The translations under genes and the position numbers were made by a program. From Labilithrix luteola (GTDB taxonomy: Bacteria > Myxococcota_A > Polyangia > Polyangiales > Polyangiaceae), in NCBI RefSeq assembly GCF_001263205.1, contig NZ_CP012333.1, positions 6,252,501 to 6,316,500 on the forward strand: a stretch of 64,000 nt of DNA, written 5' to 3'. Under the pieces are notes generated by a model that was given only the letters and a program-made list of their open reading frames with translations, searched no databases and was not told the DNA's origin. Below, piece by piece: positions 1 through 7,461 of the stretch. Position 1 is the first letter of the stretch. The number at the start of each line of letters is the position of its first letter.

Positions 1-397
1 CGCTGGCGCGTCTGCTGATCGTGAGTTGAGTCATCATTCGTTGAACGGCGCCGAGGCCCGTTCCGAGCCCTCGTCGCTTGGACATCGGCACGTCCGGGGT
101 GAGCCAGCGGCCTTCGGAGAATCCGTCGCGCAGGGCGTCTTCGACCTCGGGAATGCCTGGACCGTCGTCCTCGATGACCACCTGGATGCTCGTCGGCGGA
201 CCTTGGTGCACCGTGAGCGTGAAGGTGCCGCCGCCGCCGCCATGTTTGACGGCGTTCGACACGAGCTCCGAAATGGAGGTGGCGAGCTGTGCCTGCTCTT
301 CGCGCGAAAAGCCTTCGGCCTGCGCGATGCGCTTCGCCTCGTTGGCGAGCCAGAAGCGGTCGGCCTCGGAGCTGAACGAGAACGGCCCGCACGTCAT
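1..397 (-). CDS. RsbW-like anti-sigma ATPase (partial, C-terminus off window)
   Basis: This is a histidine-kinase-type ATP-binding protein of the anti-sigma / serine-kinase kind (RsbW, SpoIIAB family), which in known systems phosphorylates STAS proteins and binds sigma factors. The ORF track misses it because it has no stop in the window; I read it directly from the reverse strand. 132 codons are visible. The N box is at about residues 43-54 (SELVSNAVKHGG), G1 at about 76-82 (DDGPGIP) and G2 at about 108-117 (GLGTGLGAVQ). The start ATG at 397-395 overlaps the TGA of the upstream phosphatase gene by 4 bases, so it is the last visible gene of a translationally coupled operon. The family is about 140 residues long, so only a few residues should be missing. 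Whether it controls a sigma factor or only STAS proteins cannot be seen. Confidence 0.8.
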   Translation of the reverse strand, partial: MTCGPFSFSSEADRFWLANEAKRIAQAEGFSREEQAQLATSISELVSNAVKHGGGGGTFTLTVHQGPPTSIQVVIEDDGPGIPEVEDALRDGFSEGRWLTPDVPMSKRRGLGTGLGAVQRMMTQLTISRRAS

Positions 398-996
398 GGG
401 CGGCCGAAGCGGGGGCTCGTGCCGTTCGTCATGCGTGCGACGACGCAGGTGAGGTCGTCGTGCGCCTTGCCGTGTCGAGCCATGAGGTCGCTGGCAATGG
501 CTTGCGGCGTGCCGTTGGGCGCCGATTCGGACTCCCAGCGGCTCGAGATGCCGTCGGTGTAGACGACGAACGTGTCGTCGACCTCCATCCGATGGCGCGT
601 GGTGAGGTAGCGACGAGGCCGCTTCCCGACGATCCCCGCCACGTTCACCGGGTACGCCGGCTTGCGGAAGAACGCCCGCAGCGTGACGTTTCCGACGCCG
701 CAGTACTGCAGCTCGCTCTTCACGTGGTCGACGCGGACGATCGTAACCGCCGCCCCACGCGTGGAGCGAAGCTGGTCGTCGAGCGCTCGCATCGTCGCTT
801 CGATTTCGTCGGCGGCGTGACCGCGTATGTACGTCACCGCAGCCTGCGAGGCGCGCGCCGCCTCCGGACCATGACCGAGTCCGTCGATGACACAGATCAA
901 CGACGAGGCCGCGTCCTCGATGGCGACGTAAGCGTCGCCCGAGACCGGCTGGCCCTCGAGTGGGCGTTCTGCGACTCCGATGAGAAGGCTGCTCAT
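394..996 (-). CDS. Stand-alone PP2C/SpoIIE phosphatase, RsbX-like (second copy)
   Basis: A 200-residue protein consisting of a PP2C/SpoIIE phosphatase fold alone, as in RsbX, which dephosphorylates RsbR/RsbS STAS proteins and resets the stressosome. Metal-binding motifs are visible: SGDAY near residues 19-23, DGLGHG near 38-43, YTDGI near 146 and HDDLTCVV near 177-184. It has no sensor domain. It overlaps the next gene (RsbW-like) by 4 bases and follows the RsbS-like gene after a gap of about 46 bases. It is paralogous to the phosphatase at 1399-2022: both carry DGLGHG, GVGNV and HDD motifs. The cluster therefore has two RsbX-like enzymes flanking one STAS gene. Substrate is inferred from context only. 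Confidence 0.82.
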   Translation of the reverse strand: MSSLLIGVAERPLEGQPVSGDAYVAIEDAASSLICVIDGLGHGPEAARASQAAVTYIRGHAADEIEATMRALDDQLRSTRGAAVTIVRVDHVKSELQYCGVGNVTLRAFFRKPAYPVNVAGIVGKRPRRYLTTRHRMEVDDTFVVYTDGISSRWESESAPNGTPQAIASDLMARHGKAHDDLTCVVARMTNGTSPRFGRP

Positions 997-1042
997 GGCG
1001 TTCGATCGAGGAAGGGGGCTTCGTAGGGCGGTTGGACGCGCA

Positions 1043-1402
1043 TCACTTCTTCGCCTTGGTGGTGAGGGCGAGCGCGGAGTCGACGTCCAACGTCACGCGT
1101 ACGCCTTCGAGCCAGAGTCCCATGTCGACGAGTGTCTCGACGACCGCGTCGGAGAGCCCGCACACGATCGCCTCGGCGCCGACGAGCTGCGCCATCTGGG
1201 ACATGCTGTGAATGAAGCGCCCGAAGTAGGAATCGCAGATCTGCACCTCGGAGAAGTCGAGGAGCACCCAGGTCGACGCGTACTTTCGCGCGGATTTCAC
1301 CGCCTCTCGACGGAGCTCGATGATGTCCGAGTCCGTGAGGTCGGGCGGGACCACGACCAGCAGCATCTGACCAATCTTGCGTACTGCGTTCTTGTCCATC
1401 AT
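1043..1402 (-). CDS. rsbS: RsbS-like STAS-domain protein
   Basis: A single STAS domain of 119 residues, the size of RsbS or an anti-anti-sigma factor. The conserved loop reads ICDSYFGRF with Asp57-Ser58; by alignment to RsbS this Ser is the predicted phosphorylation site of the partner kinase. The C-terminal half (CGLSDAVVETLVDMG) resembles the matching segment of the RsbR-like protein in the same operon (SGISDAVAETIVDLG), as expected for co-assembling stressosome subunits. The start ATG at 1402 overlaps the TGA of the upstream phosphatase gene; the longer reading frame reaching to 2266 is antisense noise upstream of this start. The role as stressosome scaffold is inferred from family and context. 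Confidence 0.85.
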   Translation of the reverse strand: MMDKNAVRKIGQMLLVVVPPDLTDSDIIELRREAVKSARKYASTWVLLDFSEVQICDSYFGRFIHSMSQMAQLVGAEAIVCGLSDAVVETLVDMGLWLEGVRVTLDVDSALALTTKAKK

Positions 1403-2022
1403 CTGACTTCTCTTGCGTGAAAGCGCAGGCACACGACGCTGGCGTCGTCGTGCGCGAGGCCCCAGCGTTGTTGAATCGTCCGCGCGGCTTCGAGCGGCGC
1501 GAGCTTGGCGACGTCCATCGGGTCGAACGCCCCGTTGATTCCGTCGGTGTGAAAGAGCACGTAGTCGTGGTCCTCCACGCGCGAGAAGAAGACGCGAAAC
1601 GCGGGCAACCGCATGCCCACGATGCCGGGAACCGAGGCTCCGCGACCACCGCGTCGCGGGATCTCGCGAACGCCGACATTGCCGACACCGCAGAACCCGA
1701 GCTCGCGACGTGCGAGGTCGACCTGGGCCACGGCCACGGCTGCCCCACGCGTGCGCGTGAGTGCGTCGTGGCATCGGCGCAGAATGCGGTCCGCCGGAAG
1801 CCCCGGCTCTTCGAGGAACGCGTCGATCGCCCGATCCGCAGCTTCGCGCGCGGGCTGTCCGTGCCCGAGACCATCGGCCACGACGACGGTGATGGCGGTC
1901 TCGGACACGTGCCAGGCGAACGCGTCTCCGCAGACAGGCATCCCCCTGCACGTGCGCGCGATGCCCGCGAGCTCGAAACCGGGGAACGTCTCGTGTTTCT
2001 CGAAAAGGGAGTTTGTCGTCAA
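1399..2022 (-). CDS. Stand-alone PP2C/SpoIIE phosphatase, RsbX-like (first copy)
   Basis: A 207-residue PP2C/SpoIIE phosphatase without sensor domains. Visible motifs are VCGDAF near residue 31, VADGLGHG near 49-56, FHTDGING near 157 and HDDASVVCLRF near the C-terminus; these supply the acidic metal ligands of the family. In RsbRSTX operons such a protein removes phosphate from STAS subunits to end the stress response. It overlaps the RsbT-like gene upstream and the RsbS-like gene downstream by 4 bases each, so it is embedded in the operon. The placement of rsbX between rsbT and rsbS is unusual compared with the Bacillus R-S-T order. Confidence 0.85.
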   Translation of the reverse strand: MTTNSLFEKHETFPGFELAGIARTCRGMPVCGDAFAWHVSETAITVVVADGLGHGQPAREAADRAIDAFLEEPGLPADRILRRCHDALTRTRGAAVAVAQVDLARRELGFCGVGNVGVREIPRRGGRGASVPGIVGMRLPAFRVFFSRVEDHDYVLFHTDGINGAFDPMDVAKLAPLEAARTIQQRWGLAHDDASVVCLRFHAREVR

Positions 2023-2453
2023 CGCGGCACCACGTATTTGCGGGCGACGACGCGCGTGCCCTTGCCTGGCGCCGAATCGACGCTGAATTCGTCGACGAGC
2101 CGCTTGCTCCCGACGAGCCCGAGTCCCATGCCCGTCCGCGAGCGGTACTTTCCGGACAGGACGTGTGCCACGTCGGCGATTCCCGGCCCGTCGTCGACCG
2201 CCACGATTTCGATGCCCACCCGCGGAGTGCGGAAGACCTCGAATTCGACGCGGCCCTTCTGGGCATAGACGACGATGTTGCGCGCCAGCTCCGAGACCAC
2301 CGTCGCGATCTTCACCGAGTCGGGGATCGAGAAGCCGGTTTCGTCGGCCATTCGCTTGGCGCCCGTGCGAGCCTGAATCACGTCGTGCTCCGACGTGATG
2401 AGGATCTCGCGGCGCGCGCCGGGAGCGGAGCGGCTGCTCTCAGGCAGATTCAC
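2019..2453 (-). CDS. rsbT: RsbT-like serine kinase (switch ATPase)
   Basis: A 144-residue GHKL-type ATPase of the RsbT family, which phosphorylates RsbR/RsbS STAS domains and is released to activate a downstream phosphatase. The N box is SELARNIVVYA (about residues 54-64), G1 is DDGPGIAD (about 87-94) and G2 is GMGLGLVGSKRLVDEF (about 108-123). The first 14 bases overlap the end of the RsbR-like gene; the last 4 overlap the phosphatase gene. The start is the only ATG before the conserved REILITSEHDVIQAR segment. It is closely similar by eye to the RsbT-like protein at 6703-7122, which shares SELARNI, DxGPGI and SGxYKSRTGMGxGLxGxxRLVDxF. Confidence 0.88.
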   Translation of the reverse strand: MNLPESSRSAPGARREILITSEHDVIQARTGAKRMADETGFSIPDSVKIATVVSELARNIVVYAQKGRVEFEVFRTPRVGIEIVAVDDGPGIADVAHVLSGKYRSRTGMGLGLVGSKRLVDEFSVDSAPGKGTRVVARKYVVPR

Positions 2454-3408
2454 GAGCGAGCTTGATGCCGACGATGTCGAGCGCCGCGAGGAGGCTCGTG
2501 TGGAGATCGCTGAGGGTCACGATGCCCGACCAGTCGATGCCGAGGTCGACGATGGTCTCGGCGACCGCATCGGAGATGCCGCTGACGATCGTGCGCGCAC
2601 CCTTGAGGCGCGCCGCCTGAATCGTCTTGTTGAGGTGGCCGGCAACGCCGCTGTCCACGAGCGGAACGCCCGTGATGTCGATGATGACGACCTTCGCGCG
2701 GTGCTCGCTGATGCCCGCGAGGACCGTCCGCATGATCTCCTTGGCTCGCAAGCTGTCGATGTTACCGACGAGCGGCATCACGAGGATGCCTTCCATCACG
2801 GGGATGATCGGCGTCGAGAGCTCGGCGATCGCGCGCTTCTGCGCGTCGATGATCTCCTGCTGGAGGCGGTCGCGCTCGATCTGCGATTGTTCGCGCTGCT
2901 TGATCTCCTCACGGAGCTGCGCCGACGCCGATTCGAGCTCTGCCGTTCGGGCCGTCACGAGGTCTTCGAGGCGCTCGCGGTTGCGGCGGAGCTCTTCCTC
3001 CTCTTCCTTGCGCGCGGTGATGTCTTCGTAGGTGCCGATGATGCCGATCACCTCACCGGCAGCGTTGCGGAGCGGGATCTTGTTGGTGTCGACCCACGAG
3101 GTCGACCCGTCGGCGCGGAGCTGGGACTCGAGGATGTGGAACTCCGGCACGCCGGATTCCATCACCCGGCGATCGATGCCGACGTACTGATCGGCCTCTT
3201 CCTTCGTCCACGGCATCTCGTAGTCGTTCTTGCCGAGGAGCTCTTCCGGGCTGGCCTTACCGGCGTCGCGCGCGAGCGCCATGTTGCAGCCGAGGTAGCG
3301 CGACTGTCGGTCTTTCCAGAACACCCGCATCTGCAGGTGATCGAGAACGCTGCGCAGAAGAGACGAGTCTTGGAGGGGATTGTTCGGTTTCTGGGCGTTG
3401 TCCGTCAT
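2440..3408 (-). CDS. rsbR: RsbR-like stressosome sensor (PAS, coiled coil, STAS)
   Basis: A 322-residue sensor: PAS domain at about residues 15-132 (PxxRNAAGEVIGIIGTYEDIT is the end of a PAS/PAC), charged coiled coil at about 133-195, and STAS at about 198-315. The STAS part carries ELSTPIIP with Thr199 and VDSGVAGHL with Ser253. These align with the two phosphorylated Thr sites of Bacillus RsbR, the second changed to Ser. It is the first gene of the leftward operon, followed by rsbT (14-base overlap). A PAS domain replaces the globin-like N-domain of RsbRA, so the signal may be a small ligand, redox state or light; no heme or flavin ligand could be assigned by eye. Confidence 0.87.
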   Translation of the reverse strand: MTDNAQKPNNPLQDSSLLRSVLDHLQMRVFWKDRQSRYLGCNMALARDAGKASPEELLGKNDYEMPWTKEEADQYVGIDRRVMESGVPEFHILESQLRADGSTSWVDTNKIPLRNAAGEVIGIIGTYEDITARKEEEEELRRNRERLEDLVTARTAELESASAQLREEIKQREQSQIERDRLQQEIIDAQKRAIAELSTPIIPVMEGILVMPLVGNIDSLRAKEIMRTVLAGISEHRAKVVIIDITGVPLVDSGVAGHLNKTIQAARLKGARTIVSGISDAVAETIVDLGIDWSGIVTLSDLHTSLLAALDIVGIKLARESA

Positions 3409-4290
3409 GCTCGTTGGCTCGGTTCGACCGGACGTGGAGGTGGCTCACCATGTCGGTGACGTGACCCCTCGCGCGGTCCCTTGGCGTTCGAAATTGGTTT
3501 GCCTGATTTGCCTGAAGTGGGATCCGAGCCACGGTTCGTCGGCGAACGAGTCGTTGTCGAAGAGTCGTGACCGACTCTCCGCTGACTCTGATCAACTCCG
3601 ACGTTCGAGAACAAGTCGCCGAGCCGTGATGCGGTCCCTTGCGAATCGGCATTGAAACGAAGCGAACGACTCGGCCTCCCCCAAGATCGCTGCCGCCATC
3701 TCAACGCGCTCCTCGCAACGTAACACACTGCATGCAAGCGCATCGAAATGCTCGCTGGCCTTGTCTCGTACTCACTCCGCTCGCTGCGCTCGCTCGTTCG
3801 TCCCTTCGGCCTCACATCCTCTGTCTCGGTGGGGCGCTCGCTGGCCGCTGTCTGGTGCTCACTCCGCTCGCTGCGCTCGCTCGTTCGTCCCTTCGGCCTC
3901 ACATCCTCTGTCTCTGTGGGGCGCTCGCTGGCCGTTGTCTGGTACTCACTCCGCTCGCTGCGCTCGCTCGTTCGTCCCTTCGGCCTCACGTTGGCTCCGG
4001 TTCCCGCGTGCGGGCTCGGCGTTGCGGTAGAGGTCGATCGGCTGACACGACGGTTGGTCGCCGTGGCGATCGCCGCCACTCGTTCGTCATGACGACAAGG
4101 TGACAGCGCGCTCGGCACTCGAGAGGGGAGCGCTCCTCCTCTTATTTGCGGCGCACTCGGCCGCTCGTTCGGACGGGTGTCGTTCTTGGGGGCATGCGTC
4201 CGGGGATGTCGTCTGACGCTCGTTGGCGGAGCGTTGCGGTCGGTCTTGTGACCGGAGTCACGCGCGCTCCATTTACAACGCGCGGCGGCG
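3409..4290. other. 882-bp stretch without a convincing gene
   Basis: This lies between the divergent rsbR-like gene (leftward) and the ATPase/STAS module (rightward), so it must hold the promoters of both. I could not assign -35/-10 boxes. Its centre is an 87-bp tandem repeat (see separate entry). Open frames exist on both strands across the repeat, but they give low-complexity Arg/Ser/Glu-rich peptides or Leu/Ala/Arg-rich peptides with no domain, so they are not called as genes. Confidence 0.6.
3751..3989. repeat. Tandem repeat, 86-87-bp unit, about 2.75 copies
   Basis: Three near-identical units begin at 3751, 3837 and 3924. Each runs from CTCGCTGGCC through a core of nested CTCGCT/GCGCTCG words to CTTCGGCCTCAC. 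The units differ at a handful of bases; the first lacks one base, and the third stops at the CGGCCTCAC words (3981-3989). Internal words (CGCTCGCTGCGCTCGCTCG) are themselves short repeats. A related CGCTCGCTTCGCTCGCT string recurs at 5290-5306. It lies in the intergenic space between divergent regulatory operons. Confidence 0.9.
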
Positions 4291-4887
4291 ATGATTAATT
4301 CGGCGACGGGTATGCACAGCGGCACCGGACTCCCGGTTGATTCTGGTACGTCGGGCAAGACGGCCCTCGAAGAGACCTTCGACGAGGGTTTCTTCGAGCT
4401 TCGGTTCTCGCCGAGCGTTGCGCTCGTCGCGACCGTTCGACGATTCGTGACCGAGTTCTACGCGCAGGTCCTCGGCAACGCGGACCTCTCGGGGCGCCTC
4501 GCGATGGCGACGCACGAGATGCTCGAGAACACCGTCCACTATTCGTCGGACGGACGAGGCGCCATCGCGATTGCGATGAAAAAGCAGCCCGAAAGCGTCG
4601 AGATCCGCATCGAGACGACCAATTCGGTCGTGCCCGATCGGCTTGCTCGCGCAAAGGAAGCTCTCGACGGCGTTGTCGGTGCCTCGGACCCGAACGTGCA
4701 CTATCTTTCGCTCGTTCGTCGTGCTGCAAAGCGCACGGATGGCGGCTCGGGCCTCGGCCTTGGTCGTATCCGCGCCGAAGCCGATCTCGACGTGTCGTAT
4801 CGGGTCGAGGGCGACCAACTCACCATCCGCGTCGAAGGCAAGTTCGACCTTCCCGCAGCACCCGTTTCCATTCGAGTGGAGAAATGA
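4291..4887 (+). CDS. GHKL-type ATPase regulator, slr1658-like
   Basis: A 198-residue protein with a minimal anti-sigma-like ATPase fold. The N box ATHEMLENTVHYSS is at about residues 72-85 and a G2-like GGSGLGLGRI at about 151-160. The usual G1 motif (DxGxG) is not visible, replaced by a segment reading IETTNSVVP, as in a divergent family often paired with a STAS-like partner (slr1658/slr1659 pairs). The next gene overlaps it by 4 bases (ATGA) and encodes that kind of partner, which is the main support for the call. Function as a partner-switching regulator is inferred; the partner protein and signal are unknown. Confidence 0.65.
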   Translation: MINSATGMHSGTGLPVDSGTSGKTALEETFDEGFFELRFSPSVALVATVRRFVTEFYAQVLGNADLSGRLAMATHEMLENTVHYSSDGRGAIAIAMKKQPESVEIRIETTNSVVPDRLARAKEALDGVVGASDPNVHYLSLVRRAAKRTDGGSGLGLGRIRAEADLDVSYRVEGDQLTIRVEGKFDLPAAPVSIRVEK

Positions 4888-5279
4888 ACGAGTCGTCCAC
4901 GTCCGTGCAGAGCATCGACACCGAGGAGCTTCGCGTCGACGTTCCCGAGGTTTCGCCTCTCACCATTCGCTTCGCCGGCAGCGCCGATACGCGTTCGCTC
5001 GGGGCGATCGAGAACGTGCTGGCGCGCTTCCACGAGCGCGCACTCGAGGCCGCCGTGACCGAAGTCGTCGTCGACTTCCGCGGGCTCTTCTTCATCAACT
5101 CGTCCTGCTTCAAGGCTTTCGTTGTGTGGCTTGGCCACGTGCAGGACCTCGAGCAGTCGAAGCAGTATCGCATTCGCTTCCTGCAAGACGACGACAAGCC
5201 CTGGCAGAAGCGCAGCCTTGGCGCGCTCAGCTGCTTCGCGGTCGATCTCGTTCTGATCGAGTCCAGCAGCGCGGCTTAG
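4884..5279 (+). CDS. STAS-like partner protein, slr1659-like
   Basis: A 131-residue protein with a STAS-like pattern: a hydrophobic strand (VTEVVVDFRGLFFINSSCF) followed by a helix. The loop FINSSCFKAFVVWL carries two adjacent Ser where anti-anti-sigma factors carry their phosphorylated Ser. Translation is coupled to the ATPase gene upstream (ATGA overlap), so the two products probably interact. It converges on the SpoIIE/RsbT pair, with a hairpin at 5298-5323 between them. I assign it to the slr1659 kind from the NSSCFKAFV segment and context, with moderate certainty. Confidence 0.65.
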   Translation: MNESSTSVQSIDTEELRVDVPEVSPLTIRFAGSADTRSLGAIENVLARFHERALEAAVTEVVVDFRGLFFINSSCFKAFVVWLGHVQDLEQSKQYRIRFLQDDDKPWQKRSLGALSCFAVDLVLIESSSAA

Positions 5280-5297
5280 TCTAGTTATCGCTCGCTT

Positions 5298-5323
5298 CGC
5301 TCGCTCTTCGCGCGGAGCGAGCG
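5298..5323. terminator. Hairpin between convergent genes, possible two-way terminator
   Basis: CGCTCGCTC (5298-5306) pairs with GAGCGAGCG (5315-5323): a 9-bp GC-rich stem with an 8-base loop, lying in the 95-bp gap between two converging operons. There is no U-rich tail, so intrinsic termination is likely but not certain. Confidence 0.5.
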
Positions 5324-5374
5324 TGATGAGCCAGGCGTGACCAGAACGGGCGCGCGAGCGCGCGTCAGTTTGCG

Positions 5375-6706
5375 TCAGTTCTCGAGGCGGATGCCCACGA
5401 GCGACACGTCGTCGGGCAGTCCGCGCTTGCCCGCGAATGCGCGGAGCGTGTCGCGCACGGTGTTGCTCACGCTCCGGCCGGACACGTGGGTGTCGCGGAG
5501 GAGCGTGTAGAGGCGCTGCTCGCCGAAGAAGTCGCCGTTCTCGCCGCGCGCTTCCGCGATGCCATCGGTGAACACGTAGAGGCCGTCGCCGGGGCCGAGC
5601 GTCGTCGTCGTGTGTTCGTAGCGCATGCCCGCGCGCACGCCCATCAGCGCGCCGCGCGCCTCGAGCAGAACGACCTCGTTGCCGCGTACGAGGCACGCGG
5701 GAGGATGACCCGCGCAACCGAGCGTGAGCTTTCCCGTGCTGCGTTCGACGTCCACGCAGCACGCCGAGAACATCATCTCGCTCGAGCGGTACGTGGCAGC
5801 GATGCTCTCGTTGAGCTCGCGCAGGAGGCTCGCCGGATCGGGCGCATGTTTGAGCGATTCGTAACCGCTCTTGATGAACATCGTCGTGAGCGATGCGCGA
5901 ACGCCGTGGCCCGTGGCGTCGGCCACGAAGATGCGGATCTTACCGGGCAGCTCCGAGACGACGTAGACGTCGCCGCCGACGAGACCGCAAGGCTCGTAGA
6001 GCGCCTCGATGCGTGCGCCGGCGACGGGCGGCAGGGCCATCATGAGCTGCTGGAATTCGCGGGCCTGCTGCAGATCGGCCTGCATGGTTTCATCGCGCTG
6101 CTCGACTTCGCGAAGCAGGCCGACGAGCTCGCGTTCCTGGATTTCGAGCAGCGCCAGCTCTTCGGCGCGCGAGCGCGCTCGGAGCGCAGCGGCGATCGCT
6201 GCACTCAGCTCCGCGGAGGTCTCGAGGAGGCGCGGCCCCACGGCCTCGTCTCCACCGACGACGATCAGTCCGACGAGCTCCGTGCCGTCGTACAGTCCCG
6301 AGACGACGAGTCGGTCGGAGCCGATGATCGCCACGAACGGAGCGAAGGCCTCCACCGGCGACGTCTGCGAATGCCTGAGCGGCGCGTCCGCGGAAAGCGA
6401 CGTTGCGAGCACGTCGGCGCGGGCGACGACCACCGAGCGGGACGCGTCATCACGCTCGCGCGGGAGGTTCGCCACTGCCTGGACGATGAACGCGCTGCTC
6501 GCGGGATCGTCCAACAACAAGAGGGCAGGGCCGCCGCCTAGCTCAGCTGTGGCGAAGGCGATGCCTCGCTCCGAAATCTCCTCGACTGTCTCGCACCCTC
6601 GAAGAGCGCGCCTGCGCTCGTCACTTCGCTGCCGCTCCTCGAGACGGCGTTTCAGCTCTTCGTTCTGCTGACGAAGCGCAGCGAGTTCGAAGGCGAGATC
6701 GGTCAT
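5375..6706 (-). CDS. SpoIIE-type phosphatase with coiled-coil/GAF-like N-region
   Basis: A 443-residue regulator. Residues 1-35 look like a coiled coil (LRQQNEELKRRLEERQ). About 40-180 resembles a GAF-type sensory domain. A second helix (about 190-225, REVEQRDETMQADLQQAREFQ) leads into a SpoIIE/PP2C domain (about 225-443) with GGDVY, VADATGHG, AGHPP, FTDGI and DDVSLVGIR. In known systems such RsbU/RsbP-type enzymes dephosphorylate an anti-anti-sigma STAS protein and are switched on by RsbT-like proteins. The ATG at 6706 overlaps the stop of the RsbT-like gene by 4 bases; the longer frame to 7033 is antisense-like upstream sequence. The pair is therefore a plausible RsbT-RsbU module. Confidence 0.85.
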   Translation of the reverse strand: MTDLAFELAALRQQNEELKRRLEERQRSDERRRALRGCETVEEISERGIAFATAELGGGPALLLLDDPASSAFIVQAVANLPRERDDASRSVVVARADVLATSLSADAPLRHSQTSPVEAFAPFVAIIGSDRLVVSGLYDGTELVGLIVVGGDEAVGPRLLETSAELSAAIAAALRARSRAEELALLEIQERELVGLLREVEQRDETMQADLQQAREFQQLMMALPPVAGARIEALYEPCGLVGGDVYVVSELPGKIRIFVADATGHGVRASLTTMFIKSGYESLKHAPDPASLLRELNESIAATYRSSEMMFSACCVDVERSTGKLTLGCAGHPPACLVRGNEVVLLEARGALMGVRAGMRYEHTTTTLGPGDGLYVFTDGIAEARGENGDFFGEQRLYTLLRDTHVSGRSVSNTVRDTLRAFAGKRGLPDDVSLVGIRLEN

Positions 6707-7122
6707 CGCGCGTCGGCGTACTTCCGGAGAGTGACCGTCGTACCCTGTCCGGGAGCCGAGACCACTTCGAAGTGGTCGACGAGCCGCCGGGCGCCGAGAA
6801 GGCCTTTGCCCATGCCGGTTCGCGACTTGTAGTTGCCGCTCAGGACGAGCTTGATGTCCGGAATGCCGGGCCCCCGATCGCGCGCAACGACTTCGATGCC
6901 TCGCTTGGGGGTACTGATGATCCGGAGGATGATTTCGCCGGTTTTTGCGTAGTGGAAGATGTTGCGCGCCAGTTCGGAGATCGCTGTCGCGATCTTCACC
7001 TGGTTGATCTCGGCGAACCCGAGCGTCCGGCACATCTCTCGACCACGCGTGCGGGCGCGCACGATGTCGTCTTCCGTGACGATCGGCAGCTCCAGCTCCA
7101 GACCGGTAACAGGCGCGCTCAT
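6703..7122 (-). CDS. RsbT-like serine kinase (second copy)
   Basis: A 139-residue GHKL ATPase. N box SELARNIFHYAKTG, G1 DRGPGIPD and G2 GMGKGLLGARRLVDHF are all in family order. It strongly resembles the RsbT-like protein at 2019-2453. The reading frame extends 30 codons further upstream (to 7212), but that part has no similarity to its paralogue, so I prefer the ATG at 7122 (MSAPVTGLELELP). It is coupled by a 4-base overlap to the SpoIIE phosphatase, its likely activation target by analogy with Bacillus RsbT-RsbU. No sigma factor is adjacent. Confidence 0.82.
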   Translation of the reverse strand: MSAPVTGLELELPIVTEDDIVRARTRGREMCRTLGFAEINQVKIATAISELARNIFHYAKTGEIILRIISTPKRGIEVVARDRGPGIPDIKLVLSGNYKSRTGMGKGLLGARRLVDHFEVVSAPGQGTTVTLRKYADAR

Positions 7123-7461
7123 GAGCGATCCGTGTTCATGCGAATAGAACTCTCTACTGTCTGCACTCGCGGCGATGAAGCGAACCCACTCTCGCCACGC
7201 TCTCGCCACCAACGTTCGTGACCCGTCACCGGTTCCGTTATCGCGTGGGCTCGTGACCGTTCGAGATGAGGGACGAGCATCGAGGCTTTGTGTTGGATAC
7301 TAACAGGCCCTCCATCCGGAGCGCCCGCTTTTGGAGACGATTGGTGCGAGGTTGAGCGCCAACAACGTCGAAGCCCGGAACGAGCGCAACCGTACGCGGT
7401 GAGCGACTGTGACGGTTGGCGTGGTCGTGATGTCGACCAGCCCTCCTCAGCGCGGTCCTCC
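7123..7461. other. 339-bp gap without a recognised gene
   Basis: It holds the presumed leader of the RsbT-like/SpoIIE pair and the 3' flank of the next leftward gene. No tRNA-like cloverleaf, repeat or convincing ORF was seen. Confidence 0.5.

Noticed and set aside
3639..4103. Rightward 154-codon frame with repeated LTPLAALARSSLRPH peptides
   Set aside because: Same repeat in another frame; low complexity and no domain or ribosome-binding site.
3405..4358. Leftward 317-codon frame with repeated TSERSERSE peptides
   Set aside because: It is the translation of the 87-bp tandem repeat plus intergenic sequence, with no domain, and overlaps the start of the ATPase gene.
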